64,000 bases of DNA from Mesoterricola silvestris (GTDB taxonomy: Bacteria; Acidobacteriota; Holophagae; Holophagales; Holophagaceae). A model generated the notes under the pieces. It ran no database searches. It was not told the DNA's origin and saw only the letters and a list, made by a program, of their open reading frames with translations. The position numbers and the translations under genes are program-made. Position 1 is the stretch's first letter. Each line of letters begins with the position of its first letter. Location: positions 4,572,001-4,636,000 of the forward strand of contig NZ_AP027080.1 in NCBI RefSeq assembly GCF_030295405.1. Reading direction: 5' to 3'. Positions 25,993 through 34,162 of this stretch are shown piece by piece.

Positions 25993-26017
25993 ATTGTCAA
26001 GTATTTCCATGGACAAT
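25993..26017. promoter_or_regulatory. Inverted repeat in the cysK-rrf2 divergent promoter
   Basis: ATTGTC (25993-25998) and GACAAT (26012-26017) form a dyad with a 13-nt spacer in the 131-bp region between the two divergent start codons. TATACT at 26040-26045 is a plausible -10 for the rightward gene. Rrf2-family proteins bind AT-flanked dyads of this size, so this is the best operator candidate for joint control of cysK and the regulator. Confidence 0.5.
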
Positions 26018-26063
26018 AGGAACAATTCCCATCTCCCCCTATACTGATACCTGGAGGCAGGCG

Positions 26064-26498
26064 ATGAAGGTTTCCACCAAGGGTCGGTACGGGCTGCGGA
26101 TCATGGTCGAACTGGCCGTGCACCACGGGTCGGGCCCGGTGCAGGTGACCACCATCGCCCAGAACCAGCAGCTCCCGGGCAAGTACATCCACGTGCTGGT
26201 GGGGGGCCTGAAGGCCGCGGGGCTGGTGACGGCGGTGCGCGGACCCAACGGCGGCATCGAGCTGGCGCGGGAACCCCGGAGCATCACGCCCCTGGACGTG
26301 GTGGAGGCCCTGGAGGGCCGCATCAGCGCCGCGGACTGCACCCTGGACCCCGCGCTCTGCGGCCGCGCCGCGGACTGCGTGACCCGGGACGTGTGGTGCG
26401 AACTGGCCGCGGCCATGGAGACCGCCCTGCGCCGGCACACCCTGGCCGATCTGGCCGAGCGCATCAAGGCCGGGGGCGGCGCCGCCTACGTGATCTGA
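26064..26498 (+). CDS. Rrf2-family transcriptional regulator with four Cys (CymR/IscR-like)
   Basis: This 144-residue protein begins MKVSTKGRYGLRIMVELAVH, the classic Rrf2 start, with the winged-helix QLPGKYIHVLVGGLKAAGLV and RGPNGGIELAREP. The C-terminal part has four Cys in ADCTLDPALCGRAADC plus VWC, close to the IscR Cys cluster that holds an Fe-S centre, so redox or Fe-S sensing is possible. Divergent cysK suggests it regulates cysteine synthesis, as CymR does by sensing CysK in Firmicutes. Which of these modes operates here is inferred. Confidence 0.9.
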   Translation: MKVSTKGRYGLRIMVELAVHHGSGPVQVTTIAQNQQLPGKYIHVLVGGLKAAGLVTAVRGPNGGIELAREPRSITPLDVVEALEGRISAADCTLDPALCGRAADCVTRDVWCELAAAMETALRRHTLADLAERIKAGGGAAYVI

Positions 26499-26555
26499 AG
26501 GCTGACAGGGCGGCCCCGGGGCTGCCACGATACATGCACCCCCCCCGGAGCCCCC

Positions 26556-27302
26556 ATGGCAGAGCAGGTCTGGAAGCGCAGGATCCTCACCCCCCTGCAG
26601 TTCCTCCTCGCCCTGGCCCTCTTCGCCGAGGCGGCCCTCGTGCTGGGCCTTGCGGCCTTCCCCGCCATCAAGCTGGTGGTGTGGACCCAGGCCCTGCCCC
26701 TCGCCGGGAACCTCCACGTGCTGGCCCTGGGCATCGCCCTGGGCGGCGCCTACTTCGCCTTCGGGATCACCCTCATGGCCCTGCTGCCCATCGCGCGCTG
26801 GGTCACCTTCGCCCAGGGAACCCCCGCGGGCTCCTTCAGCTACGTCTCCTGGGAGGGCTGGCGCTGGGCCAGCTACAACGCCCTCACCCTCTTTCTGCGC
26901 TTCTCCTTCGTGAACTGGGTGCGGCTCACCCCCTTCCTGCCCTTGTACCACCGCCTCATGGGCATGCGGATCGGCGCCCGGGTCCAGATCAACACCGCGG
27001 TGGTGGCCGACCAGAACCTCATCTCCATCGGCGACGACACCATCATCGGCGGCGACGTGACCCTGGTGGCCCACGTGGCCGAGCGGGGCCGCCTCTACGC
27101 CGCCCCCGTGGTGATCGGCCGCAACGTCACCGTGGGGCTCATGGCCGTGATCTTCCCCGGGTGCGTCATCGGCGACGGCGCCGTCCTGGCGGCGGGGTCG
27201 GTGCTGTCCAAGGGGAGCCGGGTGGGCGCCGGGGAAATCTGGAGCGGCGTGCCGGCGCGGAAGGTGGGGCGCAGGCGCGCGGGGCGGGCGGAGCTCCGCT
27301 GA
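26556..27302 (+). CDS. Left-handed beta-helix (hexapeptide repeat) acyltransferase-like membrane protein
   Basis: This 248-residue protein has two N-terminal membrane spans (TPLQFLLALALFAEAALVLG and LGIALGGAYFAFGITLMALL), a region of membrane-adjacent helices, and a C-terminal left-handed beta-helix from about 130: ISIGDDTIIGGDVTLVAHVA, GRNVTVGLMAVIFPGCVIGD, GAVLAAGSVLSKGSRVGAGE, WSGVPARKV. The latter resembles Pls/NRPS-linked and LPS-type O-acyltransferases. A ligand or acyl donor cannot be stated. It starts 57 nt after the Rrf2 stop and may be independent of it. Confidence 0.8.
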   Translation: MAEQVWKRRILTPLQFLLALALFAEAALVLGLAAFPAIKLVVWTQALPLAGNLHVLALGIALGGAYFAFGITLMALLPIARWVTFAQGTPAGSFSYVSWEGWRWASYNALTLFLRFSFVNWVRLTPFLPLYHRLMGMRIGARVQINTAVVADQNLISIGDDTIIGGDVTLVAHVAERGRLYAAPVVIGRNVTVGLMAVIFPGCVIGDGAVLAAGSVLSKGSRVGAGEIWSGVPARKVGRRRAGRAELR

Positions 27303-27330
27303 GGCACCGCGGGTCAACGCCCCGGTCGAT

Positions 27331-29667
27331 TCACTCGCTTTGCAGGACGGCGCAGGGATCCAGGCGGAGCGCCCGCAGGGCTGGCACCAGGCACGCCACG
27401 AGCCCCACGGCGGCCAGTAGGATCGTGACGGCGCCCAGGGTCGCCGGATCCCCGGCGCCCACCCCATGGATCTGGGATTCGATGAAGCGCCCCAGGGCCA
27501 GGGACCCGGCGAGGCCGAGCCCGACTCCGGTCCCGATCCAGCGCAGCCCCTGCCCCAGCACCAGGGCCAGGATGTCCCGCACCGTGGCGCCCAGGGCCAT
27601 GCGGATGCCCAGTTCCCGCCGGCGCAGGCCGGTGATGAAGCTGAGGACGGCATAGGTGCCCACCCCGGCCAGGAGCAGGGCCAGGGACGCGAAGGCGCCG
27701 AGCAGCACGCTGGCGGCGCGGGTGGTCCGGCGGTCCTGTTCCAGCAGGGAGGCCATGGAATTCACGGTGCCCAGGGGCAGTTCGGGGTCCTCCTCCCGCA
27801 GGGCCCGGCGCAGGGCCGGGGCCAGGGCGGCGGGGCCCTTGGCGACCAGCGCGAAGGTGCCCAGACTCTGGGAGGTGGGCCCGCCCAGGGTCAGGGGAAG
27901 GTAGATCTCGGGTTCGGGATCCCGGGCCAGGCCGTTGTGGCGGACGTCGCCGCATTCGCCCACCACGCGCAGCCAATGGCCGGCCTCCAGGGCGATGCGG
28001 CGACCCAGGGGGTCCCCTTCGCCGAAGTGCCTGCGGGCGAAGCGCCGGCTCACGACGGCACCGTCCGCCTCGCCCTGCTCCAGGTCCCGGCCCCGCAGGA
28101 GGGGGATGCCCATGGTCCGGAAATAGGCGGGTGAGATATGGTGCGCGATGGTGATGCGCCCTTCCTGGGCGGGCTGGCCCTCCACGTCGTACGAGGTGGT
28201 CCAGGTGGAACCTCCGAAGGGCAGCGTGTCGTTGACCGCCGCGGAGGTCACGCCGGGGCTCGCTTCGACCCGGGCCCGCAGCCGCTGGATGAAGGCGGCG
28301 CGCTCCGCGAGGGTGCCGTAGTTCCGCGCCGGCACCGTGAGCGTGGCCATGACGAGTTGGCCGGGCTGGAAGCCCGGGTCCAGGTTTCGCAGGTGGGCGA
28401 GGCTTCGCACCATGAGCCCGGCCCCCACCAGCAGCAGGGTCGTCAGGGCCACCTCGGCCGAAACCAGGACGCCCCGGAGGCGCGGGTGCGCCGCGGTCCG
28501 GGGCCCGGGCGCGAGACCCAGGACGAGGGCGGTGGCCAGGGACAGCAGAAGGGTGAACCCAAACATGCGCAGGTCCCAGCCGGAGCGTTCCAGGTGGGCC
28601 GGCAGGGACAGAAGTCGCACCAGGCCCGTGGCCGCGGCCTGGGCCGGCACCCACCCCGCGAGGCCCCCCAGGAGCCCCAGCAGGAGGCTTTCGGTGAGGG
28701 CCTGGCTGCCCAGGTCCCAGGGCGAAGCGCCCAGGGCCTTGCGGATGGCCGCGTCCCGTTCCCGCCGGGCCTTGCGGGCCAGCATGAGGTTCAGGAGGTT
28801 GGCGCAGGCCGCGAGCAGAACGAACCCGGCGGCCCCCAGGAGGAAGAGGAGGGTGGGCCGGGCGTTCCGCACCAGTTCGTCCCGCAGGGGCGTCACCCGG
28901 ACGGAGCGGTGGGCATTGGAGGCGGGGTGGGCGGCGGCGAGGGAGGCGGCGACGCGGGCCATCTCGGCCCTGGCTCTGGCCAGGTCGATTCCGGGCCCCA
29001 TCCGCCCGGCCACGCCCAGGAAGTGCCAGCCGCGCCGCTCCCTTTCCTTGGCCGTGAAGGCAGCGGGAAGAATCACGTCCAGCCGGTTCCCCAGGAATTC
29101 GAACCGGAAGCCCTGGGGCATCACCCCCACGACCTGGGTCTCCACCCCGTCCAGGGTGACGCTCCGTCCCACCACGGAAGGGTCCCCTCCGAACTGGCGC
29201 ATCCAGAAGGGGTGCGAGAGGATCACCACCTGCGGCCCCCCGGCGGCGTCCTCCTCCGGGAGGAAACCCCGGCCCAGGGCCGGCGGCACCCCCAGGACCT
29301 GGAACAGGGTCCAGGTGGCCCGGAGCCCGTAGGCCCGCACCGGCTCGGCGCCTCCGGTGACGTTCACGGCCGTGTTGCACACCGCCGCGAGGGAATCGAA
29401 GCCCCGGGCCTCCCGCTGCCAATCCGCGAAATTCGCGGGGGAGACGGACGCGATGGAGCCGTCGCTGGCGTGGGTCTCCCACATCGACACGAGACGACCG
29501 GCGTGGGGGTAGTCCAGGGGCCGCAGCAGGGCCCGGTCCACCAGGGCGAAGATGGCGGCGTTGGCCCCGATGCCCAGGGCCAGGATCAGGACGGCCATGG
29601 CCGTGAACGCGGGGGTGCCCGCCAGGGAGCGGAGGGCCCATTTCAGGTTGAAGGCAAGACGGTTCAT
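27331..29667 (-). CDS. ADOP-type duplicated ABC permease (MacB/FtsX-like)
   Basis: This 778-residue protein has the acidobacterial duplicated orphan permease layout: N-terminal anchor NLKWALRSLAGTPAFTAMAVLILALGIGANAAIF, a MacB periplasmic core, an FtsX unit near 270-380 (LLFLLGAAGFVLLAACANLLNLML), a second periplasmic core, and a C-terminal FtsX unit (GTYAVLSFITGLRRRELGIRMALGA) ending in CAVLQSE. No ATPase domain is present. ADOP proteins are numerous in Acidobacteriota and presumably pair with separate ATPases or act without one. It follows the second copy at 29695 by 27 nt, so the two are likely an operon pair. Confidence 0.9.
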   Translation of the reverse strand: MNRLAFNLKWALRSLAGTPAFTAMAVLILALGIGANAAIFALVDRALLRPLDYPHAGRLVSMWETHASDGSIASVSPANFADWQREARGFDSLAAVCNTAVNVTGGAEPVRAYGLRATWTLFQVLGVPPALGRGFLPEEDAAGGPQVVILSHPFWMRQFGGDPSVVGRSVTLDGVETQVVGVMPQGFRFEFLGNRLDVILPAAFTAKERERRGWHFLGVAGRMGPGIDLARARAEMARVAASLAAAHPASNAHRSVRVTPLRDELVRNARPTLLFLLGAAGFVLLAACANLLNLMLARKARRERDAAIRKALGASPWDLGSQALTESLLLGLLGGLAGWVPAQAAATGLVRLLSLPAHLERSGWDLRMFGFTLLLSLATALVLGLAPGPRTAAHPRLRGVLVSAEVALTTLLLVGAGLMVRSLAHLRNLDPGFQPGQLVMATLTVPARNYGTLAERAAFIQRLRARVEASPGVTSAAVNDTLPFGGSTWTTSYDVEGQPAQEGRITIAHHISPAYFRTMGIPLLRGRDLEQGEADGAVVSRRFARRHFGEGDPLGRRIALEAGHWLRVVGECGDVRHNGLARDPEPEIYLPLTLGGPTSQSLGTFALVAKGPAALAPALRRALREEDPELPLGTVNSMASLLEQDRRTTRAASVLLGAFASLALLLAGVGTYAVLSFITGLRRRELGIRMALGATVRDILALVLGQGLRWIGTGVGLGLAGSLALGRFIESQIHGVGAGDPATLGAVTILLAAVGLVACLVPALRALRLDPCAVLQSE

Positions 29668-29694
29668 TCCGGGGGTCCAGTCACAAGGATGCCG

Positions 29695-32073
29695 TCAGTC
29701 CTGCCGCAGGGCTTGCGCGGGATCCACCCGTGCGGCGCGGAGGGCGGGCAGGACGCAGGCCAGGAGCGCGGTGGGGACGAGGATGGCCAGGACCCCCAGA
29801 TGGATGGCGGGGCTCGCGGCGCCCAGGTCGAAGAGGAGGGGTCCCAGGACCCTGCCGGCTTGCCACCCGCACAGGGACCCGGCGGCAAGGCCGAACCCCA
29901 CCATTCCGGCGGCGCCCGCGAGGATGCCCCCCACCACCCGGCTCCGGGTCGCGCCCAGGGACAGGCGGATGCCGATCTCCCGCCGCCGCTGGAGCGTGAT
30001 CTGGGCCAGCACGCCGTAGAGGCCCACGCCGGAAAGCACCAGGGCCAGGAGTCCGAAGAGCGTGAAGAGGATGCCGGCCATGGCCTGCACGGACATGCTC
30101 TCCTTGAGCGCCTCGCCCAGGGGCCGGGGCTCGGGCATCGCCAGGCCGGGATCCAGGGACCGGATGGCGGCCTTCACCTGGGGGCCGTACCGGGCGGGAT
30201 CCCCCTGCACCTTCACGACCACCACGGGGCCGCCGAAGAGCTCGTTGAATTCCGCCGGCAGGTAGACCTGCGGATCCTCCGTCTTGTCCAGGCGGTTCTC
30301 GGCGGTGTCCCCCACCACGCCGGCCACCCGCAGGGACTTGGCGAAGCCCGAATGCACGGTGCGGCCCACGGCGTCCTGGCCGGGCCAGAGCTTTTCCGCG
30401 AGGCGCCTGCTGATCATGCAGCAGCCCGGATCCGCGGGAGGAAAGACCCCGCCCGCGAGCAGGGGGATGCCCATGGCCTTGAAATAGCCGGCGGTCACCA
30501 CGTGGGTGCGCACGTAGGTCTCCGTCCCGGGGGGCCGCCCCGGCACCGCGCTGACGTCGCCGCCGTTGGTGGCCTTCACGAAGGGGAGGGTATCGTTGAC
30601 CCCCGTCTCCGCCACGCCGGGAAGGGCCGCCAGGGCGGGTTCCAGGCGCTCCAGGAACGCGCGCTGCGCCGGCAGGTCATACCGGGCCGGAGGCAGGGGG
30701 ACGCTCACCGCGAGCACCGGCCCCGGCTCGAAACCGGGATGCACCCGCTGGAGGTTCACGAGGCTCTGGATGAGGAGGCCGGCCCCGGTCAGGAGCACCA
30801 CGGACAGGGCGACTTCCGCCACCACCAGGCCCTTGAGCACGCGCCAGTGGCCGCGGGAGTGGCTGGCCCCGTACCCGGCCCTGAGCACCTCCACCAGGCG
30901 CGGACCCCGGGCAAGGAACCAGGACAGGAAGGCCAGGGCGAGCCCGGTGGCCAGGACCAGCCCCAGGGCCGCCGCCATCAGCGCCGGGTACACCGCGGCG
31001 GCGGGCACGGGGAGGAGGTCCGCCAGCAGCCACCGGAGGCCGCCCTGGATGAAGAAGCTCAGCACGATTCCCGCCGCGCCGCCTGCCGCCGCGAGCATCA
31101 GGCTTTCGATCAGGAAGAGCCGCCCCATGCGGCCCCGCCCCGCGCCCAGGGCCTGCCGGATGGCGAGGTCCCTGCCCCGGGCCAGGTCGCGCACCAGTTG
31201 GAGGCCCGCCACGTCGAAGCAGGTGATGAGCAGCACCAGCGCCACCGCCCCCTGCAGGAGGAGCAGCACCCGCCGGTAGTTCGCCACCGTCTTCTCCAGG
31301 AGGCTGGTGACGCGCAGATCGAACCGGGGGTTCTGCCTGCGGGCCTCCATGCCGTCGGCGGCCACCCGCGCCTGGGCCTGGACCTGGGCCAGGGGGATCC
31401 CGGGGTTCAGCCGGCCCACGGCAAGGAAGGTCCCCATGCCCGGAGACCTACGCCCGAAGGGGGAGGCTTCCGGCACGAAGACCTGGGAGCCCGAGATCCG
31501 CTGATGGAACCGGAAGTCGGCCGGAAGCACGCCCACCACCTGCACCGCCTGCCCATCCAGGTCCAGGGTGCGGCCCAGCACGCCGGGATCGCCGCCCAGC
31601 TTCTCCATCCAGAAATCGTGCCGGAGCACCCCCACCGAGGCGGGCAGCCCCTCCTCGTCGGCGCGGAAGGCCACCCGCCCCAGGGCGGGCCGGACGCCCA
31701 GGACCTCGAAGAAGCCCGCCGTGACCATCCCCACGTCCACCCGGACCGGCTCGGCCAGCCCGGTCAGGGTTCGGGTCCGGGCCGTGCAGGCCGCCAGGGC
31801 CTTGAAGCCGCCGGCGCGGGCCCGGAGCTCCTCGAAATCGGGCATGGTCATGGGCCCGATCTCCCCGGTCTGCCGATCCGCGGGATCCACCTCCACCAGC
31901 CGGCCGCTGTCCGGGAAGGGCAGAGGCCGCAGGATGAGCCGGTCCACGTGGGAGAGGACCGCCAGGTTGGCGCCGATGCCCAGCGCCAGGCACGCGGACG
32001 CCGTGACCAGGAAGCCCGGAGCCCGGAACAGGCTCCGGGCCGCCTGGCGGACATCGATGAGAAGACCGGTCAT
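29695..32073 (-). CDS. ADOP-type duplicated ABC permease (second copy)
   Basis: The protein is 792 residues from the ATG at 32073, 7 nt after AGGAGC. It has the same two-unit architecture as its neighbour: LLIDVRQAARSLFRAPGFLV anchor, SACLALGIGANLAVL, MacB periplasmic cores with FEELRARAGGFKALAACTA, and FtsX units containing VALVLLITCFDVAGLQLVRD and GVGLYGVLAQITLQRRREIGIRLSLGATRSR. It ends RVDPAQALRQD. It is paralogous to but clearly distinct from the adjacent copy, indicating an old tandem duplication. No ATPase lies within the neighbourhood. Confidence 0.9.
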   Translation of the reverse strand: MTGLLIDVRQAARSLFRAPGFLVTASACLALGIGANLAVLSHVDRLILRPLPFPDSGRLVEVDPADRQTGEIGPMTMPDFEELRARAGGFKALAACTARTRTLTGLAEPVRVDVGMVTAGFFEVLGVRPALGRVAFRADEEGLPASVGVLRHDFWMEKLGGDPGVLGRTLDLDGQAVQVVGVLPADFRFHQRISGSQVFVPEASPFGRRSPGMGTFLAVGRLNPGIPLAQVQAQARVAADGMEARRQNPRFDLRVTSLLEKTVANYRRVLLLLQGAVALVLLITCFDVAGLQLVRDLARGRDLAIRQALGAGRGRMGRLFLIESLMLAAAGGAAGIVLSFFIQGGLRWLLADLLPVPAAAVYPALMAAALGLVLATGLALAFLSWFLARGPRLVEVLRAGYGASHSRGHWRVLKGLVVAEVALSVVLLTGAGLLIQSLVNLQRVHPGFEPGPVLAVSVPLPPARYDLPAQRAFLERLEPALAALPGVAETGVNDTLPFVKATNGGDVSAVPGRPPGTETYVRTHVVTAGYFKAMGIPLLAGGVFPPADPGCCMISRRLAEKLWPGQDAVGRTVHSGFAKSLRVAGVVGDTAENRLDKTEDPQVYLPAEFNELFGGPVVVVKVQGDPARYGPQVKAAIRSLDPGLAMPEPRPLGEALKESMSVQAMAGILFTLFGLLALVLSGVGLYGVLAQITLQRRREIGIRLSLGATRSRVVGGILAGAAGMVGFGLAAGSLCGWQAGRVLGPLLFDLGAASPAIHLGVLAILVPTALLACVLPALRAARVDPAQALRQD

Positions 32074-32271
32074 GGCGATGCTCCTGGGGATGAATTCCCG
32101 AGAAGCAAAAGGAAGGCCAAAACGAAACATCAATTTCCCCAGCACCTTGGCCCCCGGGCGCCGGGAGCCCCGTCCCGATCGTGGGATCCCGCGTCCCATC
32201 CCCGGGCCGCCGGCCCCGCCCCGCCCCCAGGGAAAAGCCCCGGGGAGGGAGGCTCCACGGGGCTCACGGTC

Positions 32272-32349
32272 TGGGGCGGATGATGGGACTTGAACCCACG
32301 ACACCTGGAATCACAATCCAGTACTCTAACCAACTGAGCTACATCCGCC
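32272..32349 (-). tRNA. tRNA-His (anticodon GTG)
   Basis: Read leftward, the cloverleaf has acceptor stem GCGGATG with CATCCGC, a D-arm (GCTCAGTTGGTTAGAGT), an anticodon stem-loop CTGGA-TTGTGAT-TCCAG with GTG as anticodon, a variable loop, and a T-arm with GTTCAAGTC. A G at 32349 supplies the histidine-specific G-1, opposite discriminator C73 (32275). CCA (32274-32272) is encoded. These identity features make tRNA-His certain. It is oriented toward the ADOP pair and lies upstream of the divergent degP-like gene. Confidence 0.96.
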
Positions 32350-32441
32350 GTTGGATCTATCAGAATATCCGCAAGGCGGCCTTCTGGGAAGCGGCATCTG
32401 GCATCCCGGCGGCGGCGGGCTAAACCGGGTTCTTTTTTCAT

Positions 32442-32456
32442 CGTCTATACTAGACG
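32442..32456. promoter_or_regulatory. Palindrome overlapping a -10-like box before the DegP-like gene
   Basis: CGTCTA-TAC-TAGACG is a perfect dyad at 32442-32456 enclosing the -10-like TATACT (32446-32451). It lies about 100 bp before the DegP-like start codon and next to the divergent tRNA-His. An operator that occludes the -10 is plausible; this is inferred from position only. Confidence 0.4.
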
Positions 32457-32556
32457 GCGTATGGGCTTCGCGCTGCGGAACTTATTGATCTTTCACATCA
32501 TCTAGGATCCAGACTCACCACCCGGCCCGGGCAGGGCACTTTCTCGAGGGAAGACT

Positions 32557-34074
32557 ATGAAACGCCAGATCAAGCAACTCTTCATGCTCTCCGCCTTCGC
32601 GGGCGTTTGCATGGCCGTGGGGATGGGACTCAGCTACCGCTGGGTGGCCAGGGCCCAGGAGGAGCAACCGGTCACCGTCGACGCCAAGGGCCTCGACCGC
32701 CTTCCGCCCATCGCCGAGGTGGCCGAGAAGCTCAACCCGACCGTGGTGGCCATCACCAACACCAGCTTCGTGAAGAACCGCGGCCGCTTCGAGGGCGAGT
32801 CCCCCAACGGCGACGACTTCTTCAACTGGTTCTTCGGGCCCCAGCGCCCGGGCACCCGCAGGCCCCAGGAGGAGGAGCAGCGGGTCCAGGCCGGGGGCAG
32901 CGGCGTCGTCATCTCCCCCGACGGCAAGATCCTCACCAACAACCACGTCATCGACGGCGTGCGGGGCGGGGAATCCACCATCGAAGTGAAGATGGCCGAC
33001 GGCCGAACCTTCAAGGCCACGATCCTGGGCAAGGACAAGGAACTGGACATCGCCCTCATCAAGGTGGACGCCAAGCACCTGCCCTACGCCAAGCTGGGCG
33101 ACAGCGACGCCATGCGCATCGGCGAATGGGTGGTGGCCATCGGCAACCCCCTGGGCCTGGAGCACACCGTCACCCAGGGCATCGTTTCCGCCAAGGGCCG
33201 CCAGCTCACCGGGCCCGGCCTCGAATCCTTCATCCAGACCGACGCCGCCATCAACCGGGGCAACTCCGGCGGCCCCCTGCTCAACCTCCGGGGCGAGGTC
33301 ATCGGCATCAACACCGCCATCCGCCCCGACGGCCAGAACATCGGCTTCGCGGTGCCCGTGAACATGATCAAGCGGGTCATCGCCGATCTGGAGAGCGGCA
33401 AGCCCGTGAGCCGCGGCTACCTGGGCGTGGCCACCCGCAACCTGGACAACGAATTCCAGTCCTCCCTGGGCATCAAGGAAGGCGCGGTGGTCTCCAGCGT
33501 GGACCGGGGCACCCCCGCGGACAAGGCCGGCATCCAGCGCCTGGACGTCATCACCGCCGTGGACGGCCAGAAGGTGCGCAGCGGCGACCAGCTGGTGGCC
33601 GCCATCGCGGGCCGCAGGGCCGGCGAGTCCGTCTCCGTCACCGTGTGGCGCGACGGGAAGTTCAAGGACATCAAGGTGGTCCTGGGCGACCGCCGGGAAC
33701 TGCAGAAGGGCGACGCCCAGGAGGGCGATGACGAGGATTCCGCCCCCCGCACCGACCCGGAGAACCCCAAGCAGATGAACCTGGAAAAGACCTACGGGTT
33801 CACCGTGGAGGGCCTCTCCGCCGCCAACCGGCACCAGTTCGGCGTCCCCGCGGACGTCAAGGGCGTGGTCATCACCTTCGTGGCGGCCCGGTCCGGCGCG
33901 GCGGAAAAGGGCCTCCAGGCCGGCCTGATCATCACCGCCGTGGGCCCCAAGGACATCGACGGGCTCCAGTCCTTCCAGGAGGAAGTGAAGAAGGCCGGGA
34001 CCAAGAAGCCCCTGCTCCTCCTGGTGCGTCCCCCCCGGGGCGCCTCGTTCACCATGGCCATCCCGCCCCGCTAG
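32557..34074 (+). CDS. DegP/HtrA-type periplasmic serine endoprotease with two PDZ domains
   Basis: This 505-residue protein has an N-terminal signal-anchor (FMLSAFAGVCMAVGMGLSYRW), a trypsin-like domain with H130 (ILTNNHVID), D164 (ELDIALIKV) and S237 (NRGNSGGPL), a Q-loop-like segment 75-110 (FEGESPNGDDFFNWFF), PDZ1 around 300-385 and PDZ2 around 425-500. The family cleaves misfolded envelope proteins and can act as a chaperone. A strong intrinsic terminator lies just after the stop. It is more canonical than the shorter HtrA-like protein at 17580. Confidence 0.94.
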   Translation: MKRQIKQLFMLSAFAGVCMAVGMGLSYRWVARAQEEQPVTVDAKGLDRLPPIAEVAEKLNPTVVAITNTSFVKNRGRFEGESPNGDDFFNWFFGPQRPGTRRPQEEEQRVQAGGSGVVISPDGKILTNNHVIDGVRGGESTIEVKMADGRTFKATILGKDKELDIALIKVDAKHLPYAKLGDSDAMRIGEWVVAIGNPLGLEHTVTQGIVSAKGRQLTGPGLESFIQTDAAINRGNSGGPLLNLRGEVIGINTAIRPDGQNIGFAVPVNMIKRVIADLESGKPVSRGYLGVATRNLDNEFQSSLGIKEGAVVSSVDRGTPADKAGIQRLDVITAVDGQKVRSGDQLVAAIAGRRAGESVSVTVWRDGKFKDIKVVLGDRRELQKGDAQEGDDEDSAPRTDPENPKQMNLEKTYGFTVEGLSAANRHQFGVPADVKGVVITFVAARSGAAEKGLQAGLIITAVGPKDIDGLQSFQEEVKKAGTKKPLLLLVRPPRGASFTMAIPPR

Positions 34075-34092
34075 GGAGGGGGAAGCGAAGAG

Positions 34093-34125
34093 GCTGCCGG
34101 GGAATCTTCCCCGGCAGCTTTTTTT
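34093..34125 (+). terminator. Intrinsic terminator after the DegP-like gene
   Basis: GCTGCCGGGGAA (34093-34104) pairs with TTCCCCGGCAGC (34107-34118) and is followed immediately by seven T residues (34119-34125). It starts 18 nt past the stop codon. Stem GC content and the T-run make this a textbook rho-independent terminator, isolating the protease from the downstream operon. Confidence 0.93.
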
Positions 34126-34162
34126 CTGGGTTATCTTATAAGTCCATTTGCAAGGATCGAAT

